A stretch of DNA of 23,373 nt from Methanoregula sp. (lineage in GTDB: Archaea; Halobacteriota; Methanomicrobia; Methanomicrobiales; Methanospirillaceae): positions 4,916 to 28,288 of the forward strand of contig PMKW01000148.1 of assembly GCA_003157895.1 (NCBI GenBank). The letters run 5' to 3'. The first letter of the stretch is position 1; every line of letters starts with the position of its first letter. Made by a program: the position numbers and the translations under genes. Below, piece after piece: positions 14,619-22,315 of the stretch. The notes under the pieces were generated by a model. That model worked only from the letters and a program-made list of their open reading frames with translations, was not told where the DNA came from and did no database searches.

Positions 14619-14909
14619 ATGTTGGTTGAACTGCTGATATTACTGAATCTGATCCTGGGTATTGTCTTTGGTTTTATTCATCGGGGGAAGGAAGATTATT
14701 TTGCCCTTCTCCGGAATGGCGCGCTTGCCGGACTCCTTCTGGGGATCATCTTTGTGCTTGCCTCGAATTACCTTATCCCCCGGGGGATGAGTATCGACAT
14801 CGGTATCCCGGGAGTATTAGGGATCTTCAGTGAGATTTTCATCTTTTTAATCCTCTTCCTCCTGGGCGCTTTTATTGGTGACAAGATCGAAGGTATCCGG
14901 AAAAAATAA
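14619..14909 (+). CDS. Small integral membrane protein, hypothetical
   Basis: From the ATG at 14619 the protein has 96 residues with three hydrophobic helices (about 3-18, 30-50 and 65-88) and short charged loops (HRGKEDYFALLRN and a basic end GDKIEGIRKK). The frame can be extended to a TTG at 14577, but that leader has no hydrophobic or conserved character. Only a weak GAGAG-like site precedes the ATG. I recognise no family; the Gly-rich helices suggest a small channel-like or accessory membrane protein but do not prove it. Confidence 0.65.
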   Translation: MLVELLILLNLILGIVFGFIHRGKEDYFALLRNGALAGLLLGIIFVLASNYLIPRGMSIDIGIPGVLGIFSEIFIFLILFLLGAFIGDKIEGIRKK

Positions 14910-14940
14910 TTTTTTTAGCTCTGTAGAAATCATTTTGATA

Positions 14941-14949
14941 TTAATTATA
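14941..14949 (+). promoter_or_regulatory. TATA box for the candidate structured RNA
   Basis: TTAATTATA, within a longer AT-rich stretch from 14937, lies about 20 bases before the predicted 5' end of the structured RNA at about 14961. It is the only strong TATA-like element in this gap. Confidence 0.5.
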
Positions 14950-14960
14950 ACGCTCTTTTG

Positions 14961-15150
14961 GGCTCTACCCCCGCCGCTATGGCATCCCCCGGTTGCGATT
15001 GTGCCGTATTACCTGTATGCAATCGTAGAGAAATTTTCAGTTCAGGTAATGCCGAGGCATCGCAATGCGCCCCCGCCCCCAATGGGGGCAGGGTTGGCGC
15101 AAGGGGGGCGATCATCACATGAAACGAGGATTTCTCCAGAGCATTTTTTT
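14961..15150 (+). ncRNA. Candidate structured non-coding RNA, unknown class
   Basis: The interval has a TATA box in front, a T-run (15144-15150) at its end and nested complementary segments. A closing stem pairs GCTCT 14962-14966 with AGAGC 15138-15142. CCCCC 14968-14972 can pair with GGGGG 15103-15107. Inside are TTGCGAT 14993-14999 with ATCGCAA 15059-15065, a 10-bp helix 15006-15015 with 15043-15052, and a GC-rich hairpin 15067-15080/15084-15100 closed by GCGCC/GGCGC. No reading frame here looks coding. It matches no RNA class I know (not RNase P, SRP or a tRNA) and could be a trans-acting RNA or a leader element of the flavoprotein gene. Confidence 0.6.
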
Positions 15151-15272
15151 AAAAAACATTGAAATGCAGTCCCGGTCTGGCAGTTTCTCTGATTCTTGAA
15201 CAGGATACTCTGCTCTTCGCCCACCCTAATATCCCATACCGCCCGATCTCCTGAGCAGGAGCCACAACCACC

Positions 15273-15941
15273 ATGAAAATTCTTGCCATCAACGGAAGTC
15301 CCCGGACGATCCGGAGCTACACGCGAAGACTCGCACAGTTCGTACTCGAAGGAGCCGCTGAAGCCGGCACGGAGACGGAGATGATCGATCTCTGTGATCT
15401 CCGTGTCACTCCCTGCACGGCCTGCGAAGTCTGTTCACTGAATGGCACCTGCGTAAACGACGACGATGTCCCATCGCTTGTTGATCGCATGAAGGAAGCG
15501 GATGGGATCGTTTTTGCATCTCCTGTATACATCGACAATGTCTCCGGTCAGATGAAGGTCTTCTTCGACCGGCTCGCGGACGCAATCCACTACCAGATAT
15601 TAGCTGCAAAATACGGGTGCTCGGTTGCGACCACGCACACATCCGGCGGTGAAGAGGTGGTCGCATACCTGAACCATGTCCAGAATTACCTTGGTATTAT
15701 TACGGTGGGCGGGCTTGCCGTTGCCACGGGAGGGGAAGCGGAGAGCGTTGACAGGGCGGAAGGCGATGCACGGGCTCTCGGCAAAAAACTCGTGGATGCA
15801 ATACGGGACGGGTTCTCCGATCCGGAACAGGAAGCGGTGATCACCGGTAACCGGGAATTTTTCAAAGATATTGTTATCGGGAACCGGGAACTCCGCACCG
15901 GGGAGTACGAGCGGTGGGTGAAGTCGGGCTGGATAAAATAA
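15273..15941 (+). CDS. Iron-sulfur flavoprotein (Isf-like)
   Basis: The 222-residue protein has a flavodoxin-like FMN domain (MKILAINGSPRTIRSYTRRL at the N-terminus) with a compact cysteine motif at residues 48-60, C-x2-C-x2-C-x5-C, that marks iron-sulfur flavoproteins carrying one [4Fe-4S] cluster. FASPVYIDNVSGQMKVFFDRL (around 81-101) is the second FMN-contacting region. In methanogens Isf proteins pass electrons from ferredoxin and help reduce O2 or H2O2. An AGGAG site lies about 13 bases upstream of the ATG, and TAATATCCC near 15227 could be its TATA box. It converges on rubrerythrin, consistent with an oxidative-stress role. Confidence 0.88.
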   Translation: MKILAINGSPRTIRSYTRRLAQFVLEGAAEAGTETEMIDLCDLRVTPCTACEVCSLNGTCVNDDDVPSLVDRMKEADGIVFASPVYIDNVSGQMKVFFDRLADAIHYQILAAKYGCSVATTHTSGGEEVVAYLNHVQNYLGIITVGGLAVATGGEAESVDRAEGDARALGKKLVDAIRDGFSDPEQEAVITGNREFFKDIVIGNRELRTGEYERWVKSGWIK

Positions 15942-16015
15942 ACAGCCGGATACATCCCGGGTGGAGTCCTGTCTTGTGAACGGAAATTAAAAAAAACCGG
16001 AAATCCTGGAAAACG

Positions 16016-16032
16016 TTTTAAAAAATTTTTTT
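16016..16032. terminator. Bidirectional A/T-run terminator between isf-like gene and rubrerythrin
   Basis: TTTT, six A and seven T residues run in succession. The T-run serves the + strand flavoprotein transcript; the A-run reads as T on the minus strand just after the rubrerythrin stop codon, whose bases overlap the end of this tract. Confidence 0.5.
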
Positions 16033-16603
16033 AGTAATTCTCTGCCAGAGGCTCGAAGAATGCCTGGGGATGATCGCAGGCCGGGCACGTTGCGGGAGCC
16101 ACCTTGCCCTCGTGGATAAACCCGCAGTTCCGGCAGTGCCATTTTGTGGGCATCTCGGATTTGAAGACGGTTTTATTCACCAGGTTCTCATGCAGTTTCC
16201 TATACCGTTCCTCGTGGTAAGCCTCCACTTCTGCAACCTTCTCGAAGAGGCGTGCGATCTCCTTGAACCCCTCTTTCTTCGCAGTAGCCGCAAACGCCGG
16301 GTAGAGCGTGCCCCACTCCATCTGCTCGCCCGCAGCTGCTGCCACGAGGTTCTCCTTCGTATTTCCGATAACACCGGCCGGGTAGACTGCGGTGATCTCC
16401 GCGTCACCACCCTTGAGATGCTTAAAGAAGAGCTTTGCGTGCTCCCGCTCGTTCTGCGCAGTCTCCTCGAAGACTGCGGCAACCTGTTCATAGCCTTCCT
16501 TCCGTGCCACGCTTGCAAAGAAACTGTACCGGTTCCGTGCCTGTGATTCGCCGGCAAATGCCGCGAGCAGGTTCTTCTCGGTCTTGCTTCCGTTGAACTT
16601 TAT
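16031..16603 (-). CDS. Rubrerythrin, apparent non-AUG (AUA) start
   Basis: The 190-residue frame is a complete rubrerythrin, a peroxide-reducing protein with a four-helix di-iron domain and a C-terminal rubredoxin-like centre. It begins [25 protein letters not shown], carrying the first Glu ligand (FAGES). It continues with the [12 protein letters not shown] helix, the [15 protein letters not shown] helix and EAYHEERY, and ends with two CxxC pairs (CRNC, CPAC). No ATG, GTG or TTG occurs between an in-frame TAG upstream and a GTG at 16510, and starting at that GTG would remove the first helix and its ligand. A strong GGAGGT (minus strand, 16611-16616) lies 7 bases before an ATA codon at 16601-16603, with ATC and ATT just before it. 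Confidence 0.85.
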   Translation of the reverse strand: MKFNGSKTEKNLLAAFAGESQARNRYSFFASVARKEGYEQVAAVFEETAQNEREHAKLFFKHLKGGDAEITAVYPAGVIGNTKENLVAAAAGEQMEWGTLYPAFAATAKKEGFKEIARLFEKVAEVEAYHEERYRKLHENLVNKTVFKSEMPTKWHCRNCGFIHEGKVAPATCPACDHPQAFFEPLAENY

Positions 16604-16932
16604 GATAATAACCTCCGGAGGATCCTATCTTGCTGCGGGATAAAATACCCAGCGATCGGATCAACCCGTGCGATCCGGCAGGAGACTGTGGGCCGGGCAT
16701 TTCCGGCATCGGTCCGCTTTCCGGTATCTCTCCCCTGCACCGTAATCACGAAGACAGTCTCTTTGCCCTGGCTACCTCTCATCGGAAGAGTAATGCCGGT
16801 TATCGTGAGGATTTCCCGGCGGAGGATAATGAAATTTTAGTGTTCATCTCTTTTTTATATCAAAAAACGGGGTCGGTACAGGAAGCGGCTTTGCGGAAAG
16901 TGCCTCGGCGGTCCAAAAATTAACAGGAAAAA
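16604..16932. other. Gene-free stretch between rubrerythrin and tRNA-Lys
   Basis: The left end holds the rubrerythrin Shine-Dalgarno site (16611-16616) and a TATA-like GTATTTTATC on the minus strand (16639-16648). The right end, next to the tRNA, is T-rich on the minus strand (GTTTTTCC) and should terminate the tRNA-Lys transcript. A 97-codon + strand frame in the middle lacks a ribosome binding site and any family-like pattern, and I judge it accidental. Confidence 0.5.
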
Positions 16933-17006
16933 CGGGCCTGAAGGGATTTGAACCCTTGACCTGCGGATTAAGAGTCCGCCGCTATGCCGAACTAAGCTAC
17001 AGACCC
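16933..17006 (-). tRNA. tRNA-Lys (CTT anticodon)
   Basis: Read on the minus strand it forms a standard cloverleaf: acceptor GGGTCTG (17006-17000) with CAGGCCC (16940-16934), D arm GCT/AGC, anticodon stem GCGGA/TCCGC with loop CTCTTAA giving anticodon CTT, T stem AAGGG/CCCTT with loop TTCAAAT. The discriminator is G (16933). CCA is not encoded and there is no intron. A T-rich tail follows. Confidence 0.96.
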
Positions 17007-17317
17007 AAGCTGTTGCCTGATAATGTGGTCGATGATGCTGAATAAAGGTTTTGGAATGCTGAGGGTTATCAGACCCGAAGCAGGAGAAGAACGCATCAGG
17101 GTTCTTCGACCGAACGAATTAACCTCTTCGAATAAGTGTGGGGGGTACTCTTATCTTTCGCGTAAAAATGGCAAGCCGTACAGGAATTTCAACAGAGCGG
17201 GAAAATATTGTGCGTAAACGCTGCACCACTCCGGCACGTTTGCTGAAAAAGGACAGACTTTTCCATGACAATCAGTTGGAATCCCTTAATACCGTGGAAT
17301 GGTACATCTTTTATACC
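17007..17317. other. Promoter-containing gap between tRNA-Lys and the DHH gene
   Basis: About 310 bases with no credible gene. The left side should hold the minus-strand tRNA-Lys promoter (a CTTTATT-like element near 17041-17047). The right side has CTTAATACC near 17285-17292 and TTTTATACC near 17309-17316, either of which could drive the DHH gene. The DHH frame is open back to a GTG at 17138, but those 60 codons are basic and unlike the family. Confidence 0.45.
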
Positions 17318-18787
17318 ATGCCGCAGGAAGCCCCGTTTGAGCAGCCGGGACCGGTAAAATACTGCATTTTCGGGTGCGGGACGAACGGTTACAACATCAT
17401 TCTCGAGCTGGCAAAAGAGCACGAGCACGTGATCGTAGCCGACAAGGACGAAACCCGCGTCCGCCATCTCCGCGACCAGAAGTTTGACGCGTACCAGCGC
17501 GATATCACCTCGTCTGACATGCTTGTGGGGCTTCCGCTTTTCGAGATCGCGTTCATCATGACCGGCGACGGTGACACGAACCTCGCGGCAGTCCTTGCCA
17601 TCCGGAAACGGTACCCCGGCGTGCAGATTGTTGTCCGCTCGACCGACCCGGTGAACGGCCAGAAGCTGACCGCGGCCGGTGCGGATTTTGTTCTCTACCC
17701 GCAGGAAGTGGTTGCACGGCAGGCAATCCTCCAGGTAAAAAAACAGCACGCGAGCCGGATCTCGCAGCGGCTCTTCTCCCTTCTTGCCGGGTGGGAAGGT
17801 ACGCTGGGGATCATCACGCACAAGAACCCGGACCCGGATGCGATCTCGTCTGCCATGGCGCTCGCCGAGATCGCAAAACAGGCCAATGCAAAAACGCTTG
17901 CCACCCGGATCTTTTACGAGGGAAACATCGGTCACCAGGAGAACCGCACGTTCGTCAACCTGCTCGATATCAAGATGGAGCACCTGACCGCCGATGCCCT
18001 TACGAAGTGCACCTATCTTGCGATGGTCGACTGCGAGGGGCCGGGTGCCAATAACGATGTACCTCCCCAGACGAAGATCAATATCATCATAGACCACCAT
18101 CGCGAGGGAAAACATGTTGCCAACCAGAGCAGTTTTGTCGATATCCGCCCCGGTGTCGGGGCTACGGCAAGCATCATGACCCAGTACCTGCAGGAGCTCG
18201 ACGTGCCGGTCGATACGAGGGTCGCGACCGCCCTCCTCTACGGCATCCGCACGGACACCAAGGAGTTCAAGCACAACGTCACCCCGCAGGATCTCGGCTA
18301 TGCCGGTTTCCTGCTGCCGCTGACCGATGCCGACCTGCTTGACAAGATCATGTCCCCGTCCATGTCGCAAGAGACGCTCGACGTGATCGGGAAGGCCATC
18401 CACGAGCGGAAGATCCAGAGCGGGTACCTCTTCGCAAACGTAGGGTACGTGATGAACCGGGACGCTCTCCCGCAGGCAGCCGACCTCCTGATCACGCTCG
18501 AAGGGGTAAACACGGCGCTCGTGTACGGCATCACCGACAATGCGATCGTGATCTCGGCCCGCAACCGCGACATCCGTCTCCATATCGGCAACGCACTATC
18601 CGAGGCATTCGGGGATATGGGCGATGCAGGCGGCCATCCGAACATGGCAGCTGCCACCCTCCCGCTCCACTATTTCGGGAAGGTGGAGGACAAGGCCCGG
18701 CTCCTCGAGATCGTGATCGAGCCGGTCTTAAAGAAGTTCCGTGACCTCGTCGGCCTCGAGAACGAAGGAAAGAAGAATGGTGCCTGA
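17318..18787 (+). CDS. TrkA-N (RCK-N) / DHH-DHHA1 family phosphoesterase
   Basis: The 489-residue protein has an N-terminal Rossmann RCK-N (TrkA-N) domain with GCGTNG (19-24) and an acidic ADKDE (41-45) at the end of beta 2, followed by a DHH domain: motif I HKNPDPDA (168-175), motif II VDCEG (D238), motif III IDHHRE (D259, H260, H261), motif IV RTDT (311-314), and a DHHA1 domain near the C-terminus with GGHPNMA. All metal-ligand motifs are intact. DHH-DHHA1 enzymes hydrolyse nanoRNA, pAp or cyclic dinucleotides; the RCK-N fusion suggests nucleotide control, and a link to c-di-AMP turnover is an inference. I chose the ATG at 17318 because the RCK domain begins directly after it. Confidence 0.85.
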   Translation: MPQEAPFEQPGPVKYCIFGCGTNGYNIILELAKEHEHVIVADKDETRVRHLRDQKFDAYQRDITSSDMLVGLPLFEIAFIMTGDGDTNLAAVLAIRKRYPGVQIVVRSTDPVNGQKLTAAGADFVLYPQEVVARQAILQVKKQHASRISQRLFSLLAGWEGTLGIITHKNPDPDAISSAMALAEIAKQANAKTLATRIFYEGNIGHQENRTFVNLLDIKMEHLTADALTKCTYLAMVDCEGPGANNDVPPQTKINIIIDHHREGKHVANQSSFVDIRPGVGATASIMTQYLQELDVPVDTRVATALLYGIRTDTKEFKHNVTPQDLGYAGFLLPLTDADLLDKIMSPSMSQETLDVIGKAIHERKIQSGYLFANVGYVMNRDALPQAADLLITLEGVNTALVYGITDNAIVISARNRDIRLHIGNALSEAFGDMGDAGGHPNMAAATLPLHYFGKVEDKARLLEIVIEPVLKKFRDLVGLENEGKKNGA

Positions 18788-18878
18788 CCTTCGATGGGAG
18801 GCAGGCTGGATCGCGTATGCCATTCTCTGATACGAAACACCGGCAGGTACTCAGGACCGAAAAATCCGTGAGGGACTC

Positions 18879-19499
18879 ATGAACTTCGCTGAATGGGAAC
18901 CCCACTACCGGGAGATCGTCGAGTATTTCGGGTTCGACCGTGCAGCCGATGAGGAAGCGGCCCGTCTCCTCGCTTCCCTCCTTGACCGGGATAACCTCCT
19001 TTCCCTTGCGTCGCTCACGGACGGGAACGAGGTGACTGTGTGCGGGAACGCACCGTGCCTCAAAGATGAGCTTGGGAAGATCAACGGGATCGTCTTTGCC
19101 GCGGATGCCGCTGCCGAAGTGCTCGATTCCCATGGCATCCGCCCTGACGCCATCTTTACGGACCTTGACGGGGCAACCGACCGGTTTATCGAACTGAATA
19201 ATGAGGGGACCATCATTGTCATTCATGCCCACGGGGACAACATGCCGCTCCTGAAACACTGGGTGCCCCGCTTCAGGGGAAAGATTGTCGGGACAACGCA
19301 GGCAGCTCCCCTCCTGCACGTATATAACTTCGGCGGTTTTTCTGACGGCGACCGGGCAGCCTTTGCCGCAGATGAACTGGGGGCAACGCATATCACTCTC
19401 GCAGGTTTCGATCTCGACGACCAGAATGTGGACCCGATGAAACGCGGAAAACTCCGGTGGGCCCGGAAACTCCTTGCCCTGCTCGGGCATGACGTATGA
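18879..19499 (+). CDS. mptE: 6-hydroxymethyl-7,8-dihydropterin pyrophosphokinase (MptE)
   Basis: The 206-residue protein matches archaeal MptE, related to DUF115, which transfers diphosphate from ATP to 6-hydroxymethyl-7,8-dihydropterin in methanopterin synthesis. Signature motifs are CGNAPCLKDEL (55-65), FTDLDG (93-98), IHAHGDNMPLL (115-125), the GTTQA segment and AGFDLDDQNVDP near the C-terminus; the Asp-rich motifs are the likely Mg-ATP ligands. A GAGGG Shine-Dalgarno site lies about 5 bases before the ATG. The TGA stop overlaps the ATG of the radical SAM gene (ATGA), so the two are translationally coupled. It follows the DHH gene by 91 bases on the same strand. Confidence 0.92.
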   Translation: MNFAEWEPHYREIVEYFGFDRAADEEAARLLASLLDRDNLLSLASLTDGNEVTVCGNAPCLKDELGKINGIVFAADAAAEVLDSHGIRPDAIFTDLDGATDRFIELNNEGTIIVIHAHGDNMPLLKHWVPRFRGKIVGTTQAAPLLHVYNFGGFSDGDRAAFAADELGATHITLAGFDLDDQNVDPMKRGKLRWARKLLALLGHDV

Positions 19500-21139
19500 G
19501 CGGCACGGCGTTCATCCTTGACGGGTACGTGGACGAGCCGGCATGCCTTGGGGTGCCCCCATACATCTCGCCTTACATCCGTACGGTTGCCGGGGTACTT
19601 CTTGAGCACCGCTATACCGTCCGGTACCTCACCATCGACCAGCTCCGGAAAGACCCGCTCCGGACCGCTGGACTGAACAAGGCCTCGGTGCTCGTCATGA
19701 TAGCCGGTGTAACCGTGCCGGGGAAGTATCTTGGCGGGACCCCGGCAACGCTCACCGAGATCCAGCAGGTCGGGCACATGGTCCATGGCCCGAAGAAGGT
19801 GATCGGGGGTCCGATAGGATTCGGGTACGCGGCGGAGGGCGGGAAGCCGGCCACACGGCAGGTTATCAGCGGATTTGATGCTTTCTTGTCCGGTGAACCG
19901 GCCGTGTCGCTTGACAATTATCTTGCCGGGAACGAACCTGCGGGAGCGCTGGACTATACCCGCACCGATCCGTGGAGCATCACGGGCAGCAGCGTGATCG
20001 GCCAGCACCCCGATTACCCGTTCGTGATGTGCGAGCTCGAGACCGCACGGGGTTGCTCCCACGGGGCAACCGGCGGCTGCTCGTTCTGCACCGAGCCGTT
20101 TTACGGAATGCCGAGATATCGTCTCGTTGCGGGAATCGCAGCGGAAGTCGCAGCACTCCACGCCCATGGGGCCCGGCACTTCCGTGTCGGCCGGCAACCG
20201 GATATCCTTGCCTACGGGGCAGGGGAGGGGGAGTTCCCGGCGCCGGAACCGGAGAAGCTTGAATTGCTCTTCTCCGCCATCCGTACCGCAGCCCCTGAGC
20301 TGAAGACCCTGCATATCGACAACACCAACCCGGCGACCATAGCCCGGCATGAGGATAAAGCAAGAGAAGCCCTGCGAGTGATCATCCGGTACCACACTTC
20401 CGGTGATGTCGCGGCGTTCGGCATGGAAACTGCGGATCCGGCCGTTGTTGCAGCAAATAACCTGAAAGCCCGGGCAGACGAGGTCTTCCGCGCCATACAG
20501 GTCGTGAACGAAGAGGGCGGGATGCGGCGGGACAATGTGCCCGAACTCCTCCCCGGGCTCAACTTCGTCTGCGGGCTTGCGGGCGAGACGGAGAAGACGT
20601 ACGAGCAGAACGAGCAGTTCCTTGACCTCATCCTGAAGGCAGGACTCTCCGTACGGCGGGTGAACATCCGGCAGGTGATGCCCTTTGAGGGGACGCCGGC
20701 ATTCACCAGTAATACGCTTGGGAAATACGATCGCCGTTTCCGGCAGTTCAAGGAGTATGTCAGGAACAAAATCGACCTCCCGATGCTCCAGCGGGTCTTT
20801 CCCCTCGGTACCGTGCTCCGCGATGTGCACGTCGAGGTGTCTGGCGATCTCTCCTTCGGACGGCAGATGGGGTCCTATCCGATCCTCGCCGGCATTCCGC
20901 TCCGGCTGCCGGAGCGGACGGTCACGGATGTGGTGGTCGTGGACTGGGGGATGCGGTCGATCACGGCATTGCCGGTGCCGGTTATGATCAATACGCTGCC
21001 GGCATCCGCACTCCGGTGGCTGCCGGGGATCGGGAAGAAGAAGATGGCTGCGGTTATCGCGAAGCGGCCGTTCCGGGATCTTGAGGCGTACCGGAACGTG
21101 GCGGGGAAGTCGGCGATCGATTCAGTACTGGGATTTTAG
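19496..21139 (+). CDS. Radical SAM protein with C-terminal helix-hairpin-helix
   Basis: The 547-residue protein has an N-terminal domain (about 1-170) that looks like a Rossmann/B12-binding-type fold (GGPIGFGYAA and YLSG-like segments), then a radical SAM core with the cluster motif RGCSHGATGGCSFC (C187, C195, C198), spaced C-x7-C-x2-C rather than the usual C-x3-C-x2-C, and MPRYR after it. Downstream are LHIDNTNPATIA and LPGLNFVCGLAGET, typical of SAM-binding strands. A TRAM-like beta segment is followed by a helix-hairpin-helix (LRWLPGIGKKKMAAVIAKRPF, about 502-522) that may bind nucleic acid. The family occurs in archaea; I do not know its substrate. The start overlaps mptE by four bases. 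Confidence 0.85.
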   Translation: MSGTAFILDGYVDEPACLGVPPYISPYIRTVAGVLLEHRYTVRYLTIDQLRKDPLRTAGLNKASVLVMIAGVTVPGKYLGGTPATLTEIQQVGHMVHGPKKVIGGPIGFGYAAEGGKPATRQVISGFDAFLSGEPAVSLDNYLAGNEPAGALDYTRTDPWSITGSSVIGQHPDYPFVMCELETARGCSHGATGGCSFCTEPFYGMPRYRLVAGIAAEVAALHAHGARHFRVGRQPDILAYGAGEGEFPAPEPEKLELLFSAIRTAAPELKTLHIDNTNPATIARHEDKAREALRVIIRYHTSGDVAAFGMETADPAVVAANNLKARADEVFRAIQVVNEEGGMRRDNVPELLPGLNFVCGLAGETEKTYEQNEQFLDLILKAGLSVRRVNIRQVMPFEGTPAFTSNTLGKYDRRFRQFKEYVRNKIDLPMLQRVFPLGTVLRDVHVEVSGDLSFGRQMGSYPILAGIPLRLPERTVTDVVVVDWGMRSITALPVPVMINTLPASALRWLPGIGKKKMAAVIAKRPFRDLEAYRNVAGKSAIDSVLGF

Positions 21140-22263
21140 ATCTTCCTGAGCTCCATAACCTTCAGGATATCCGTCCGGGTTACGATCCCGAGAATCCTGT
21201 CGTCCTGCACGATCGGGATCCGCCCGATATCCCGGGCTGACATGATCTTCAGGGCATCGATGACCGGTGCTGTCGGCGGGAGGCTGATCGGATCCCGGGT
21301 CATGATATCCCGCACCTGCATAGCCTCGCGATCGATAGGCGAGGTCCGGTTTACGTCCGCAAGGGTGATCATCCCGATCAGGGTATCCCGCTCGACAACC
21401 GGGAACCCGAGGTGCTTGCTTGTGTACATCATCTCGATGACCTGGCGGACGGGCATGGCCGGCGGAACGATGGTCACCGGGCTGCTCATCATGTCCCCGA
21501 CCTTGACGTCCTGCAGCAGGTGGCTGTATTTGACGGCCGTGGACTCCATGTTCGCACCGATATAGATAAAGAGGGCGATCAGGATCAGGAACGGGGAGAA
21601 AAAGAGCCCGATGATCCCGAAGATGATGGCAAAACCCTTGCCGATGTCGGCCGCGATCCGGGTGGCCTTATGGAGCGGCATCCGCCCGGCAAGCCATGCC
21701 CGGAGCACACGTCCGCCATCCATGGGGAATGCCGGGATCAGGTTGAAGAAGCACAGGATTATGTTGAGCATGCCGAGATATCCGAGGATAAAAATGAGCA
21801 CCCCGGCCATCCCCGGACTGACATTGAACAACGGGACAGCGTAGGCCATCAGGGAACAGAGGATCCCAAAGACCAGGCTTGCAACCGGTCCTACAAGTGC
21901 CATGGGAAGTTCGGCTTTCGGGTCAGGTATCCCTTCCTCCATCGTTGCAATGCCCCCGAAGATCATAAGGGTGATGCTATTGATCCTGATCCCCTTTGCT
22001 CTCGCCACGAGCGAATGGGCGAGCTCGTGCACAAGCACGCCGAAGAAGAGTCCTAATGCAACTATCGTCCCGACGATATAGGGAACGAACCCGGCAGTGA
22101 GGAGACTTGTATCGATCGGGACACCGATGCTGGCAATGTCCTCGATCGTATAATTGATCTGGCTGCCGATGATCCAGGCAAAGAGCGGGATGACTAACAG
22201 AAAGGTATAGTGTATGTGAATCGGGATGCCAAATATGCTCCCGATCCGAAAAGACCCGTCCAT
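21136..22263 (-). CDS. Site-2-protease-like M50 metalloprotease with two CBS domains
   Basis: The 375-residue membrane protein has the intramembrane protease motifs HELAH (79-83, zinc ligands and Glu80) and NLIPAFPMDGGR (174-185, Asp182 as third ligand), set in about six hydrophobic helices (residues 20-235). Two CBS motifs follow: about 253-310 (VGDMMSSPVTIVP to GMITLADV) and about 316-372 (VRDIMTRDPISLPP to GIVTRTDIL), which in such proteases sense adenine nucleotides. It should cleave membrane-bound regulators within the bilayer. Its stop codon overlaps that of the convergent radical SAM gene. The start lies 52 bases from the divergent PRC-barrel gene with a shared promoter region. Confidence 0.93.
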   Translation of the reverse strand: MDGSFRIGSIFGIPIHIHYTFLLVIPLFAWIIGSQINYTIEDIASIGVPIDTSLLTAGFVPYIVGTIVALGLFFGVLVHELAHSLVARAKGIRINSITLMIFGGIATMEEGIPDPKAELPMALVGPVASLVFGILCSLMAYAVPLFNVSPGMAGVLIFILGYLGMLNIILCFFNLIPAFPMDGGRVLRAWLAGRMPLHKATRIAADIGKGFAIIFGIIGLFFSPFLILIALFIYIGANMESTAVKYSHLLQDVKVGDMMSSPVTIVPPAMPVRQVIEMMYTSKHLGFPVVERDTLIGMITLADVNRTSPIDREAMQVRDIMTRDPISLPPTAPVIDALKIMSARDIGRIPIVQDDRILGIVTRTDILKVMELRKI

Positions 22264-22290
22264 AATGAAAGGATTATCTTTTTAACTCTT

Positions 22291-22302
22291 AAGTATATAC
22301 TT
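22291..22302. promoter_or_regulatory. Palindromic TATA element between the M50 and PRC-barrel genes
   Basis: AAGTATATACTT is a perfect 12-base palindrome in the 52-base gap between two divergent genes. It lies about 28 bases from the M50 start and about 14 bases from the PRC-barrel start, so it could recruit TBP for the M50 promoter and perhaps for both. Confidence 0.5.
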
Positions 22303-22315
22303 TCATCTGATAACG

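Noticed and set aside
14875..15162. 95-codon + strand frame over the structured RNA candidate
   Set aside because: Its product is low in complexity and Pro/Gly-rich, it overlaps the preceding gene, and the base pairing there explains the sequence better.
16630..16923. 97-codon + strand frame between rubrerythrin and tRNA-Lys
   Set aside because: No ribosome binding site and no hydrophobic or motif pattern; it is opposite the rubrerythrin promoter.
17138..17317. N-terminal extension of the DHH protein from a GTG
   Set aside because: The 60 extra residues are basic and unrelated to the RCK-N domain, which begins right after the ATG at 17318.
18531..20830. Long minus-strand frames (319 and 535 codons) opposite mptE and the radical SAM gene
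   Set aside because: They are antisense shadows produced by GC-rich codons; the + strand frames carry clear motifs.
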